Assembly: GCF_902459465.1 (NCBI RefSeq)
Contig: NC_047063.1
Coordinates: forward strand, 16,677,343-16,741,342
Origin: Asterias rubens
Taxonomy: Eukaryota; Echinodermata; Asteroidea; Forcipulatida; Asteriidae
Length of the DNA: 64,000 bases
Direction of reading: 5' to 3'
This document shows, piece by piece, positions 53,501 to 64,000 of this stretch. The translations under genes and the position numbers were made by a program. The notes beneath the pieces were generated by a model. That model did no database searches. It was not told the origin of the DNA and saw nothing but the letters and a program-made list of their open reading frames with translations. Position 1 is the first letter of the stretch, and each line of letters begins with the position of its first letter.

Positions 53501-54064
53501 GGTTTGAACTTACGAAAACACCAACATAATACAGCAACAACGACCACGGCAACAACTATGACCCAAAAAATCACCATGCCCCTTTAAAAAAGTAAACCAA
53601 AAATAAACACCAACGAAAGAAACACAATAGTTATTTTAAGTGTTTAACTTCAATCGGTTTATTGGTTTTCTTATATAATGTTTGTTCAAGTAATTTTAAT
53701 AGACACTTTCAGAAAGTTTGAGAAAGTTATTCCTCTGATGATAATTGGTTCAGCATAAAGTATTCAAGTTCAATATGCAAAGTGGAATTATAATTTCTTC
53801 ACATGTATAACATGGGTGGATGTAACCCTTGAAATAACAGTTTTAATTTCCGCCTTGCTCTCAGGTCGACGTCGCTGTATGGGGGAAAGTCTCGCCAGAA
53901 CAGAACTCTTCCTTATTTTTGTCAACTTGCTCCAGCAGTTCAGCCTCAAGTTCCCGGCAGAGAAACCCTTGCCCTCCGAGGAAGGACTGCCAGGCATCAT
54001 ATTAAAGCCCGGTCCATTTGAAATATGTGTCACCAGACGCACCAGTAAAGCTCATACGAATTGA
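50521..54064 (+). CDS. Cytochrome P450, CYP2-like, 6 exons, complete
   Basis: Microsomal monooxygenase. Exons 50521-50872, 51345-51751, 52340-52579, 52748-52937, 53168-53305, 53865-54064 (TGA). Phases agree; 508 residues. Motifs: N-terminal hydrophobic anchor, hinge LPKNLPPGPTGWPVIGS, helix C W128-R132 (WKARR), I-helix GGTETTS (308-314), ETLR (365-368), haem loop FGTGRRRC (440-447) followed by MGESLARTE. All canonical, so this is the better candidate for a standard active enzyme of the two. Exons 1, 4 and 5 equal the minus-strand paralogue in length (352, 190, 138 bp), showing common origin. Most exons differ at many sites, but 96 bp of exon 5 are identical. Start context CGCCATGC. Substrate unknown. 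Confidence 0.94.
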
Positions 54065-54146
54065 CTCTTTAAGCCCTCTTAACAAGTTTTTTTTATTTAA
54101 AACCAAATTAACTGCAGAAAATCATACGGAACTTTGTGGAAATAGC

Positions 54147-54384
54147 TTTATTAGTCATTAGAGGATTGCACTGGAGTGTCAAGTGAACACGCTTTATTGT
54201 ATAGGAATGTTTTATACCCCCTTTTTTTATATGTGTTTGTCCCTGTTTAGGATATCAATGAATATGACCCCAGTTCATTGCACTTTGTAAAAAAAAAAAA
54301 AAAAAACTCAAGTCATTGCATCACAACACATATGGCTAACAGACAAAGGTCTCCGGACACAATTAAACTGAGTTTGTAAATAAA
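54147..54384. terminator. Opposed poly(A) signals between convergent genes
   Basis: Plus strand: AATAAA at 54379-54384, about 315 bp after the P450 stop. Minus strand: TTTATT (AATAAA in reverse) at 54193-54198 and 54147-54152, about 320-370 bp after the acyl-CoA synthetase stop at 54514. If used, the two 3' UTRs overlap by roughly 200 bp. An A-run lies at 54290-54306. Nothing else in the 54065-54513 gap. Confidence 0.5.
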
Positions 54385-54513
54385 ATTTGTAAATAAGGAC
54401 GATCAGCATCATTGAGGGTACACTTCGGAACCGCAACAACGTGAATTTGTAATAATATTACAGTCTACAATTTGAGAAAAAACTCAGTAAAAACGAAACA
54501 GCTTTTCCAAAAG

Positions 54514-57500
54514 TCATAATCTCGCCTGCCCAACTACAAGTTTACTGATGAGGTCATTGGTTAAATGAACGTAAGTCTTTCTCTCTGTATCCAGAAAGAA
54601 GAGGGGGTCAGATATGACATTGAGGTCAAATCCATCTTTGGCCAGGTCATTTTTCCTGTGTTTGAAGGTCACAGTGATGTCCATCTCTTTAAGGATGCGT
54701 AGAAACTTCGGATATGCGTAGAGCGGCAGAGACTTGACCACGTGACTGTATATATTGTGCAAATCAAGTCGGTGACCTTTCATGATGACAATGGCGGCCA
54801 TGCCTGCCTTGCCATCATGCCCTGTACGAGGAAACAGAACACAATACTGTATTGAGCATATTTCAATGTCTAAAGTGTTGTAACCTTTTCTGTCATTGCA
54901 CATTATTTCCTGCGTGCATACCTACAGGGTCCAATTTCATAGAGCTGTAAGCGCACAAAGCAGTTAAGCACAACTAAAGTATGCTTACCAGAATAGGGTT
55001 ACCAGCCTAAATACCATGTCACATGTACATCTTGTGACTGGTATCCTGCTCACTTCTGCTTAACAGAAATGTGTCAATCAATATTTTCTGCTTAAGCTGC
55101 TCTGTAGAATTGGGCCAAATTGTAAAATAATCATGACAAGCGAAAACGGTCGTAATTCTTCTATAGACGAATCAAGGTCAATCCTTCTTGCATTTTGTCC
55201 AGATAAATAAACTTTGCTTTGAAACATTTTGTCTCAAATAGTTGTTCATCTGAATTTGTTTTCGTTAAACGAAGGACGGACCTAATTCAAACTGCTCGTT
55301 CTCAGATCAAGTGTCAATTTACAGAATTGACAAACATTAGTTTGACAATGTTTGTGATTGTTAAAATCCTGGGCCGCTGCTGACACGTTTCAATAATGTC
55401 CATGTCTGAACCACGTTGTGCACTCTGGTGAGCTCAATGCCCTGATATCCGAAACTGGACCATTGCTCACGTCTCAGGGGTGTTTCAACAGGGACCATTG
55501 ATTAGGATGAAAGAGGCATGACAGAGCTCTGCCAGAATCAGTTGTGTATGAAATCGGTTTGTTACTTGTCGATCTTTGATGAAACATAATTCCCAAACGT
55601 ACTTAATAATCAAGCTTGCAAATAAGTTGAAACTTATCCAGGCAATACATGAAAGTGTCAACAGTAAGATACAAACAAACTAGACAAAAAAGCGTACCAA
55701 CAAGTCAAAGTGACAACATTAACTAGGGGCGCTCCAGCAAAACATGTCCTTAATTGTTTACTAAGATTCCTACCTGGCACACGCACTCCATAGACATTAG
55801 CTTCTTGTACATCAGGGTGCAGGTTGAGTACATGAGCAACTTCTGTCGTGGCAACATTCTCGCCTTTCCACCTGAAATTAAAATGGTTGACTTATACTAA
55901 AGGTGCGACAGCCACAACAACCTCAGCAAAGTGCAGATGGGAAGGGGAAGGGTGAGTGAATTTGGTTATAGAAAGTCTCACAGGTCTATTTCTGGTTATG
56001 GTTTCAGCTCATGTTAGTTTCTTCTGTGTTTGTATTCCTGAAGTTTATGTAGTCTGCGAAAGTACAGCCTTAAAATGGCCGCATAATCTCAGTTTAGTTA
56101 CAGTTACTATGAAAGTACACGTAACTGTGCGCCCAGTTGTAAGAGGTTGCAAAAAAACCGCCTCGACCCCACAGTTTGGACATTTATATTTACAGTCCGT
56201 TATTCATTCACTGGCTTGACACAGAAAAGTTTATTGGATTATAATTCTTTATTGTCCGCATAACATATACAGATAATTTTTTTTATTAGCAATTGGAGAC
56301 ATTAAAAAATTATTATTATTATTATTATAATAAACATGCTCATAAAACCGAACAATAAAATTACCTTATTATTGGCCATGTCAAAGAAAAAACAAACCAC
56401 AGTACTCTCTTATCGTGATGTATCTCCTTAGTTCATAGAAAAAATATACTTATAATAGGACACCTTAGCAAATTGTTCTAAAATCCAGTTGCCTTTACCC
56501 ATCAAAGTACCTTTGTAGCATGTTTTTATTCGCAATATTCATATTTTGTTTATGCTGGTTCGATTAAACAAAGGCCGTCAATTCGAAGGCTACCTGGCAG
56601 GTAATTAAGCGACGAACGAGAAGAAACTGGTCAGAAACATTGCAATTAACCAGAATCTCTCTTTCACCAAATTGATATTAATTTTGTTCAATGCCCATTT
56701 TGTGCTTTTGTAGTTTTAATTGCATGTATAGTTCTATATTGTTATACTGTATGCCTTGTTTTATTAATCTCCATCTAATTTCCTTTAATATTGTCTGTTC
56801 TTAAATTGTGGCTTCAGGAGATTAACTCGATAGTAATTTAGTTTACTTCAGGGGTGCTACTTTTTGTTTGTTCTTTCTCCTATTTGTTTGTGTATGTTTT
56901 CTTCACAATTCTTATTTTCTGTACTTTGCATCTTTACCTCTGAAATTAATAAATGAAATGAAATGAAATGAAACAAATTCTCTTGAAGAAGTGAGTTTCA
57001 TATCAACATAATCAAGTTTAGTATAAAAGGTGTCACTATTGGGAGACTTTTGGGACGCTTGGTGGCAGCAGACTTACCGGGTAATATCCATTGTTCTCGG
57101 TCATGTGCGCACGCTCAGAACTACGTAAACAATGAAAATTTACCTGGTTAGTCTGCTGCCACCTAGCGTCCCAAAGTCTCCCATTAGTAGTCATCCTATG
57201 CAACTAAGGTAAAATGCTACGAACATGAACCAACCTGAACGTATCTCCAAGTCTATCTTTGAAGTACAATTGTCCGTCTACATCATGAATCATCAAATCC
57301 CCAGTGTTGAAAAACACATCACCTTCCTTTCTCACGTTCCTCACCAGTTTCTTCTCATTCGTCGCTTTATCTGCCAGGTAGCCTTCGAATTGACGGCCTT
57401 TGTTTAATCGAACCAGCATCAAACCTGTCTTGCCTGTCAACATAAAACATAAAAACCACTATTTTTGTTTAAACCAAAATATTTGAAACCATTAAATGGT

Positions 57501-60500
57501 TTTAAAAACAAAATGGTTTAAACCAGGTTCAAACCACTTAAAATGGTTTAATTAACCAAAACGAGAAATACCTGGAGGTGTTGGGATGCATTTTCCGTCC
57601 ACACCGCGAAGTGGTTGAGCGGACTCGACGTCACATCGAACGATATCAAATATATCGGTTAAATCCTGCCAGATAAAAGGTGGTACACAAACAGTTTGGT
57701 GGTCGTGGTTAATTAGAGGCATTGAACACGTTTGATAAACTTACTTGGTAACGAACAACGATAAGATGTTTTCTCATGACCCACACCATACAAAACTTCA
57801 AGAATCAATTTCATCATATCTTATCATTATCAAACAATGATGAATAATTTTTCTTTAAATTCACATCTTGCAAAGCTTCAAACATCACTTTCATCATATC
57901 TTATCCTGTCAAAACCACGGATTGTTTAGTTTTCCTTCTGCTCCAAACCACGTAAAGCTTCAAACAAGGCCTCCATTATCTTACTCTCATACCGTGCTGT
58001 ATCTAGTTTTCGTTCTGCTCCACACCACACAAAGCTTCAAACATCACTTTCAAATGGCCTGTTACCCTATACCCATACCATGGCATATCTAGTTTTCTTT
58101 ATAATCCACACCATGCAAAGCTTCAAACACCATCATTTTATCTTATCCTGTCAAAACCATGATACGTTCAGTTTTCCTTTTGCTCCACACCACCTAAAGC
58201 TTCTAATATCACTTCCATTATGTCAAACTAGGCCTACTCATACTGTCCAGTTGCCTTGTGTTCCACACCACGCGAAGCTTCAATCATCACTTCCATTTTA
58301 TTTACTATATAATTCCTTATTTTATGAGCAACACAATGCAAAGCGTCATTTTATGAGCCACACAATGCAAAGCGTCATACATAACTTCCATAGTTTAAGT
58401 TACTAAATACTTAATGGGAGACTTTTGGGACGCTTGGTGGCGGCAGACTTACCAGGTAAAATCCATTGTTCTCGGTAAAGTGCGTCTGCTGCCACCTAGC
58501 GTTCCAAAGTCTCCAATTGTCAAACCGCAATTTCTCCTCATGATCCACACCACAAAAAAGCTTCAAACTTCACTTTCATTATATCTTACCCTGTAAATAC
58601 CGTGGTATCTCCCAACACTCCCCACTTTGCCATCCATATTCATTGATAAATACGGAGCCTCTGTAGCGCCGTAAAATTCAGCAACATGACTAATGTTGAA
58701 TCGCTCCTGGAATTCCTTCCATATATCTGACCTAAGTCCATTCCCGAGGGCAAAGCGGATTCTATGTTGTCCGTCGTCTGGACGCTATAAATAAATTTTG
58801 AAAAGGGAGGATGGTTTGTTTTGTTTTGTTATTATTGGGTAGAATGAAAGAACAATAACTACAGAGATGGACCTGTACCTTCTACCCCCAGATTTATTAT
58901 ACATAGCACTTACCGACTGAGCTATCGTAACCAAAGTGTTGGATAGATCAGTTCGGTATTAAAGGCAGTCCGCAAGTACTATGACCCCGGAGATGCCATG
59001 GCCCAACTTGCTAAGCACAAAAATGCATTAAGTACACATTGTCTTGTCTGGTGCCCAACTCAATGATTGCTTAGCAAAGAAATTTGTCAAGCAGTATTTT
59101 CTGCTTAACGTTATGAAATAGGGCCACGTTTATTATCCTGCTCAGACCAGTTACATCTATTATGCAACTTCTTCTGCAATTGTTTAAGACAATGTCAATA
59201 ACATGGAGATAATTTCTTAGAAGATTATTTTTCCAAATGCAGCTTTCGTTGTAGTTAAGGTGTTATCTATATCAGCATCAAGTTCCTTCATCAAACAAAC
59301 AATGTGAAGTTCCTTTGCAAGTGTTTTGTGACTTGCTCAGGCAGTATTAAACGTAACACATCTGAGTTCATAAAAGTGCGCAGCGTCCTGTAAAGTAATT
59401 CATATTGTGATCTCACCAGAGGTTGTGCTAGCAGATAGCGACATATCTCCCCAATATACTGGAAGCTAGTTGCTCGATACTTGCGGATGTCATCCCAGAA
59501 TCGACTCGCTGAGAACTTAGAGATAGCGATAGTGCCACCTGATGGAGGCAGAACAAGGGTAATTCAGAAGGGTTTTAAACGTAGTGTGATTTAAAGTGTT
59601 GTTATCTAGGGACCACTACCCAGTTTTCTAGGGAAAGGTAGCAAAGCTATAGGCTACACCTTGTTTCCTACATGTTGACATAATATAGAGTGATGTTGTT
59701 AACAGTCCATTAGTGTACACTTCTAGTAAAATTTATTTGAAGCTTAATTACGGTAAACATGTTATACTGATTATGTTGCAAAGAATGTATAACATTGTCC
59801 TCATACAAATTGTATTCACTGTCATTGAGGATGTCAATATGAGATAAATGTCTTAACTTGAACTTATGCTATTACGGGAATTGAGGCTGTGCATAGTGAG
59901 ATCTCGTACTTAAGAATTTATCGTCGTGTCACCAAAAGTCTTGCCTGAACGTCTGAGACTCGCATTTCGAGACTCTTGCATTACGCCAGAGTATATCAAG
60001 ATTCTGACGGTCACGTGGTATGGGTGTACCGTTCCGTTGATCTCGCAATCATTTCGCCATCAAAGTCTACGTACACGTTTATTTTATACAACATCATTTA
60101 ATGTAAAAAAGTAATTACAAAAATGTAATAAATGTGACACAATGTAAGTTGTATCCTATGCCTTCGCTGGTTATGTAAAACCAATAAATGTCCTTATCAT
60201 TGCGGATAAGGACAGGGGACCAGTTAATTGGTCCTTTTCTAGGCTTTCTGCTGGCGTATACAATTAAACGCAAAGCAGCTAACCCTTATATATAAAACAC
60301 CCTCCTTACCTACTCTTACTACATTAGTAAGCCCTAAAGTGTATGCAGCACTGTGGTAAAGAGGTAGAGAGGTGTACATGACGTCATCTGGCGTCAAATC
60401 CACTTTGGACAGCAAGAAAGAGTTTCGGGTCTGGCGATTATGGGACAGATTCGCTGGTTTAGGAAGCCCTTGGATGACAAAAACAACAGGCACATTACAC

Positions 60501-62744
60501 AACCTTGATATCAAAGTCTAAGTACATTATTTTGTTGTGAGGTTACTAAACATAATTGGTGATAATAAGTACATTGATTTATAAATTTCAATGAATAATC
60601 ATTTGTTTTCCTTTGAAATCATTTCTCCTAAAGATATGAAGTCATAATTGAAAGGAAAAAAAACCTGGACGAAAAGGGATAGCAAACGGGAAAACTTTCA
60701 GCCGTTACAACGGAAATTAAGGACAATCTGTTTCATGCTGATAATAATGTGCTTGGGTTTCACAACGTTCTTTTACACTCACACATCGGATTAACCCATA
60801 TCTTATCCGGGGTTGATATTTCTTGTAGGCCTACACAGTTTAGTTTAGTTTAGTTTACACATGAAGTTAAATGTATTTTTGCAATAAAATGGACAAATGG
60901 AAGAATAATGTATAGTAAAAACGGTAAAAGAAAAAGAGATACAATGGTTGATTATCACGGAAGACATGAACATTGTCTTTGAGTGTATAATACATTTAGG
61001 CCGAATCCAAGATGGCTGCAACGGCTACGGCTGTTGCTAAGGGTGTTGCTATGTACGGACCATACTTCAACGCATAATGAGGCGGATATCTAGCCGTAGC
61101 CGATAGCTGTAGCCGCTTATTCAGACACGGCCTAAAGGCCGAGTCACCCCTGCAGTAATAACGAAAACTATAACGATAAAACGCAAAGAGAACACGGTCT
61201 ATTGGTTGAATTGCTAGGCTCCACGCAGAATACAACCACCCTTATTCAACCAATCGAGGGCGTGCATTTTTAATTTTTTGGTCTGTGTGACCAGGCCTTC
61301 TCATGGGTACGAAAAAAAAAATGGCTGACCTGTTGTCCCAGAAGTGAATATGTACAGAGCATCGACATCGTTTGGTAGTTCATCACGTACATTCCTTGGA
61401 ATAGGATCGCTGCGTTCGTTCCAAGTATCCACATGGGTCATTCGATCAGGAAGGGCTCCCTCTGGTGAGACTTTCCCAATCACCAAAACCTCCACGCCCA
61501 TGGCATCTAGTTCAGTCATGATAGAGTCTAGAGCCTCAATTAGAAGCGTGTCTGGATACACAAAGAAACGTCAGATTAATTTATGCTATGAGTGTATTTA
61601 TTATATAAACACAATTTTCAATACACATTTTAAGTGGTGCTGTAGTTGGCAGTGGTACTGTTTACACTTGGCGAAACAAAGTTCATCTTTATAAAGATAT
61701 GTTCATCTGAAGGTCCAATTTTCAATTCAAACTCACATTTATTTATATATTTCATGAACTGAGTACCAAGCCATAACAATAACTTTAAAGTAACCAATAA
61801 ACATTGCTATTTTACAAGGCTGAGAATATTATAATTTGTTTAGTCTGGAAGTTTGCAGATATCAATAACTAAAACAAGGGACAAAAACAACGTTGATAAC
61901 AAAAATTCCAACCAATCTCGAGGGGCTAAATATTTGACGTTAAAATTAGTTATTAATTCACTATGAAGTGATTTTGTGCAGTCAGATTTATTAAAAGTCT
62001 GTCCCGCTCATTTTGCTCATCGGGCCGGTGTCAATACCCAGGTTACTCCCCTCCAGCTATCGTTTGTACCCATTATGTACTCCTATGTGGAAAGAAGCAA
62101 TTATGAAAAAGTGCTTTCCTCAATGATTAGTGTCGCGACTGGCCAGGCCAGGATTCGAACCCACATTCTGTTATTTACACCCCCGTCAACTAGAGTAGGG
62201 TTGTTTCCATTACGTCATTTTGTTTGAAACTTAAAGTTAATATACCTTTGCCACATGTAATCGCCTTCACCTTGCAAGCTCTGATACCATGCAGCAGTGC
62301 ATCCCCTCTGAGATTATAATTCAAGAAAGCAATCTTCAGACCCAGTTTGTTGAAGGCCAACCAAGTAAGAATGAAACTGGGTTCATTCATCATGAAAATA
62401 GCTGCAGTATCTCCACAAGCTAACGTCCGACGTCGATGTAAGAATCTAGCCAACTTGTTGGCTTCTTTATCCAAGTCACCATAAGTATGAACCCCGTCTT
62501 TGTACAAAACGAAAGCCTTCTCTGGTGTTTTCTGTGCATGCTCCTCGAAGAAGTCCATGAGTTTGATTCCTCGTTGTTGCAGAGTCTCCTGGGTCCTTTC
62601 CAGTGATTTTGTCCTCATGATTTCACCTATGTCCTGAAACACCGTAGGTCCGTATTTGAGACGGAGGTACGAGGCGAGGGCAACTGGGATACCAGTGGTC
62701 AACGAAGCTGCGACTGCCTTGGCAACTTTTCGACTGTCAGACAT
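54514..62744 (-). CDS. SLC27A2-like: Very-long-chain acyl-CoA synthetase / fatty acid transport protein (SLC27A family), 9 exons
   Basis: Activates long and very long chain fatty acids to CoA thioesters via an acyl-adenylate, aiding their uptake; membrane-associated (ER, peroxisome or plasma membrane in relatives). Exons in transcript order: 62744-62246, 61551-61330, 60468-60310, 59538-59417, 58784-58590, 57665-57572, 57433-57235, 55871-55774, 54821-54514 (TGA). Phases agree; 631 residues, typical. Motifs: VFQDIG near the N-terminus, AMP-binding [14 protein letters not shown] (233-246), [35 protein letters not shown] (372-376), [19 protein letters not shown] (from about 489) and a C-terminal domain ending VVGQARL. 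The wording around FQDIG and the [13 protein letters not shown] motif is closest to SLC27A2-type members as I recall them. Start at 62744 chosen because the upstream frame begins only with GTG. Introns carry foldback MITEs and an exon-derived array. Confidence 0.93.
54927..55117. repeat. Foldback repeat, family B
   Basis: Starts GGTCCAATTTCATAGAGCTG and ends CTCTGTAGAATTGGGCCA, with diverged arms. In the last intron of the acyl-CoA synthetase. A further decayed copy is at 58985-59125 in intron 4. Confidence 0.65.
56552..56638 (+). pseudogene. Inverted partial copy of acyl-CoA synthetase exon 7
   Basis: 49 bp (56552-56600) are identical to the sense strand of exon 7, which lies on the minus strand at 57371-57419. 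The next 38 bp match with a few changes and a small indel. The copy is in the following intron and in opposite orientation to the gene, so it cannot be spliced in as coding sequence. A LINE-like tail with (ATGAA)n follows at about 56690-56985. Confidence 0.9.
57038..57187. mobile_element. MITE with about 47-bp terminal inverted repeats (copy 1)
   Basis: Left arm TTGGGAGACTTTTGGGACGC, then GGTGGCAGCAGACTTACC; the right arm is the near-perfect complement ending GCGTCCCAAAGTCTCCCAT. TA flanks both sides, hinting at a Tc1/mariner-type target. In the acyl-CoA synthetase intron between exons 57235-57433 and 55774-55871. Confidence 0.85.
57780..58589. repeat. Degenerate tandem array, about 80-86 bp unit, abutting exon 5 donor
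   Basis: About ten units, each with CACACCA..CAAAGCTTCAAACATCAC, then TTTCATNATATCTTA, then CTGTCAAAACCATG. AAGCTTC-type words recur near 57797, 57873, 57953, 58034, 58117, 58197, 58279 and 58559. The last unit runs into the exon at 58590: its ATATCTTACC is the exon 5 splice donor read on the minus strand. A MITE interrupts the array at 58413-58517. Confidence 0.8.
58413..58517. mobile_element. MITE with terminal inverted repeats (copy 2)
   Basis: Same family as 57038-57187 (ATGGGAGACTTTTGGGACGC ... TTCCAAAGTCTCCAAT) with a shorter middle. Inserted in the tandem array, so it is younger than the array's amplification at that point. Confidence 0.85.
60999..61296. repeat. Two adjoining foldback elements
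   Basis: 60999-61133 runs from AGGCCGAATCCAAGATGGC to AGACACGGCCT with paired GGCTACGGCT / AGCCGTAGCC. 61138-61296 runs from GGCCGAGTCACCCCTG to TGTGACCAGGCC, with an inner CTATTGGTTGAAT / ATTCAACCAATCG pair. In acyl-CoA synthetase intron 2, just beside exon 2. Confidence 0.6.
62125..62215 (-). repeat. Possible tRNA-like SINE fragment
   Basis: The minus strand contains a B box TGGGTTCGAATCCTGG within a tRNA-like context, but no matching acceptor stem. In intron 1 of the acyl-CoA synthetase. A similar B-box-like stretch on the plus strand is near 10175-10200. Confidence 0.3.
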
Positions 62745-63723
62745 AATTGGAACAGTCACCAGTGTGTAACACAAACAAAATGGCCTATGTACTAGTTTGC
62801 AAATGCCTTGATAACCTGTTGACCGACACACTTATTGGAAGAGTCAGTGCAACCCAAACAAGCTTGACCTTTATGCTGTCATGTAATAAGCATTCAATCA
62901 TACGTTAGAACGAATACTTTTTGCCAAAGTGTGTAGTATTTAATGTAAGGTTTTTGACAACAATATCTCAGTAGAACTCTGTTTACTGGAGCGAAAGGAT
63001 CGCACAGAATGGTGTGACTGGATCAACAACAGCACACATAAACCTGGGTTCAAACCCACAGACCCACTTGTGCTGTTCAGGTTTACTGTAGTCACTGTTT
63101 TGAGTGCTTCGGCTCCAGTACACTGATGGCTGTAAAAACAGGTATTATGCATTATCTCATTAGATAAACCAAAACGTACTTGTTTGCTCTATGATGGTTT
63201 ATCTTAGATATGGGTTCCCTGTTATTTATTGCTCTTTGGCCATGTGTCATCACAGCTATACTGCGTGATGTTAAAACAATAGTCTTGACTCAAGTCGGAT
63301 TTTCAACTTGATTCTACAGACAATCGCGACATAACCGTGGGCACCAATTGAGGGCGTTGTCGCAACATGTTTTTACATAATACACTCGGGTTTTTTTTAT
63401 GCGTGGTTCAGATAAGGCCGAAAAAGACTGAATTTCAGAAGCCATTTGGACTAACTATATATTCAAATTGAGGTCACGCTTGAAAAACGATGCTTATCAG
63501 TGCAGATAGATCACAAAGGAAACGAATGCACTGTGGGTATATTAAAATTGAGGTCACACTTGAAAAACGATGCTCATCAGTGCATATAAATCACAAAGGA
63601 AACGAATGCACTGTGGGTCTCCTATATTTTTCAACACCAAAGTCTATACTCTCATCGACTACAACGTGTAAAATCTACAGAATTGAACAAATTTCAACAA
63701 CACCAACAACTACTAAACTCATT
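62745..63723. promoter_or_regulatory. Shared upstream region of acyl-CoA synthetase (-) and third P450 (+)
   Basis: 979 bp between two divergent start codons. It contains the 80-bp duplication at 63461-63620 and otherwise no repeat family or ORF I recognise. The arrangement allows a bidirectional promoter, but no experimental or motif proof is visible. Confidence 0.4.
63461..63620 (+). repeat. 80-bp direct duplication with AGGTCA motif, upstream of third P450
   Basis: Two copies of ATTNAAATTGAGGTCAC, then CTTGAAAAACGATGCT, ATCAGTGCA and AAAGGAAACGAATGCACTG. Each has one AGGTCA nuclear-receptor half-site (63471 and 63551). Copy 2 has a TATAAAT at about 63584, where copy 1 has GATAGAT. The start codon is about 100 bp downstream. 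Confidence 0.85.
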
Positions 63724-64000
63724 ATGTTGAACCAAATCGTAGACTTGCTCCAGATGGTTGGTTGGCAAACGGCTGTTCTCTTCCTCGTTGTGTTCTTCAT
63801 TGGACTGTACTGGATTCAGCAGCCTGTGAATCTTCCACCAGGACCGACTGGTTGGCCAGTCGTAGGCTGTGCACTAAAAGTCAAATCAGGAGAAACTCAT
63901 ATTGCTTTCACCAATTGGTCCAAGCAGTATGGGGTAGTGTTTAGTGTACGACTTGGCCCTCAGCTCTTCGTAGTTCTGAATGATTTACGCAGCATCAAGA
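63724..64000 (+). CDS. Cytochrome P450, CYP2-like, first exon only (cut by window end)
   Basis: Starts at ATG 63724 (MLNQIVDLLQMVGWQ...) with a hydrophobic anchor, hinge VNLPPGPTGWPVVG, then FTNWSKQYGVVFSVRLGPQL and VVLNDLRSIK, closely matching exon 1 of the 50521 gene. The frame is open to the window edge. By analogy exon 1 should be about 352 bp, so roughly 75 bp lie beyond the window. Same orientation as the 50521 gene. Family certain, completeness unknown. Confidence 0.92.
   Translation, partial: MLNQIVDLLQMVGWQTAVLFLVVFFIGLYWIQQPVNLPPGPTGWPVVGCALKVKSGETHIAFTNWSKQYGVVFSVRLGPQLFVVLNDLRSIK

Noticed and set aside
62745-62831. N-terminal extension of the acyl-CoA synthetase to 62831
   Set aside because: It starts with GTG; the first ATG in frame is 62744, and the extension has no resemblance to the family.

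Overview
The window is animal (metazoan) nuclear DNA: the genes are split into short exons with GT/AG introns in consistent phase, and the introns and intergenic DNA are AT-rich and full of short inverted-repeat elements and decayed LINE tails. Several repeats (a TTAA-flanked element whose end reads AGGCAGTGGACACTATTGG, and a foldback element beginning GGGCCCAATTTCATAGAGCTG) are ones I associate from memory with echinoderm genomes. With the gene families present, my best guess is an echinoderm, perhaps a sea star. This was not checked against any database.

Layout. (1) 313-19610, plus strand: the last 28 exons of an ABCC-type ABC transporter whose NBD2 reads like the sulfonylurea receptors (ABCC8/9). 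All phases are intact and 1240 residues are visible. The N-terminal TMD0/L0 part lies left of the window. (2) 21507-22709, plus: an intronless 400-residue rhodopsin-class GPCR lacking several canonical landmarks. (3) 22710-30384: a repeat-rich stretch with a tRNA-derived SINE, foldback elements and a possible 1.2 kb DNA transposon carrying a small unknown ORF. (4) 30385-38127, minus: a complete five-exon secreted fibrinogen-related protein of 345 residues. (5) 40581-46561, minus: a complete six-exon cytochrome P450 (CYP2-like, 496 residues). (6) 50521-54064, plus: a paralogous six-exon P450 (508 residues). (7) 54514-62744, minus: a complete nine-exon SLC27A/very-long-chain acyl-CoA synthetase (631 residues). 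(8) 63724-64000, plus: the first exon of a third P450, cut by the window edge.

The right third is thus a small P450 cluster with a fatty-acid activation gene inside it. The first two P450s diverge. The second converges on the acyl-CoA synthetase (449 bp between stop codons), and the acyl-CoA synthetase and third P450 are head to head (979 bp). Lipid activation and P450 oxidation could be functionally related, but this is inference from position only.

The most unusual points are a 96-bp identical block in exon 5 of the two full P450s (gene conversion), an inverted copy of an acyl-CoA synthetase exon in its own downstream intron, a tandem array in that gene that appears to have copied an exon-intron junction, the divergent GPCR, nested transposons with target duplications, and the unknown ORF between 15-bp inverted repeats. 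I saw no CRISPR array, operon or functional tRNA/rRNA gene. All exon boundaries were read by eye from splice consensus, phase and family similarity.
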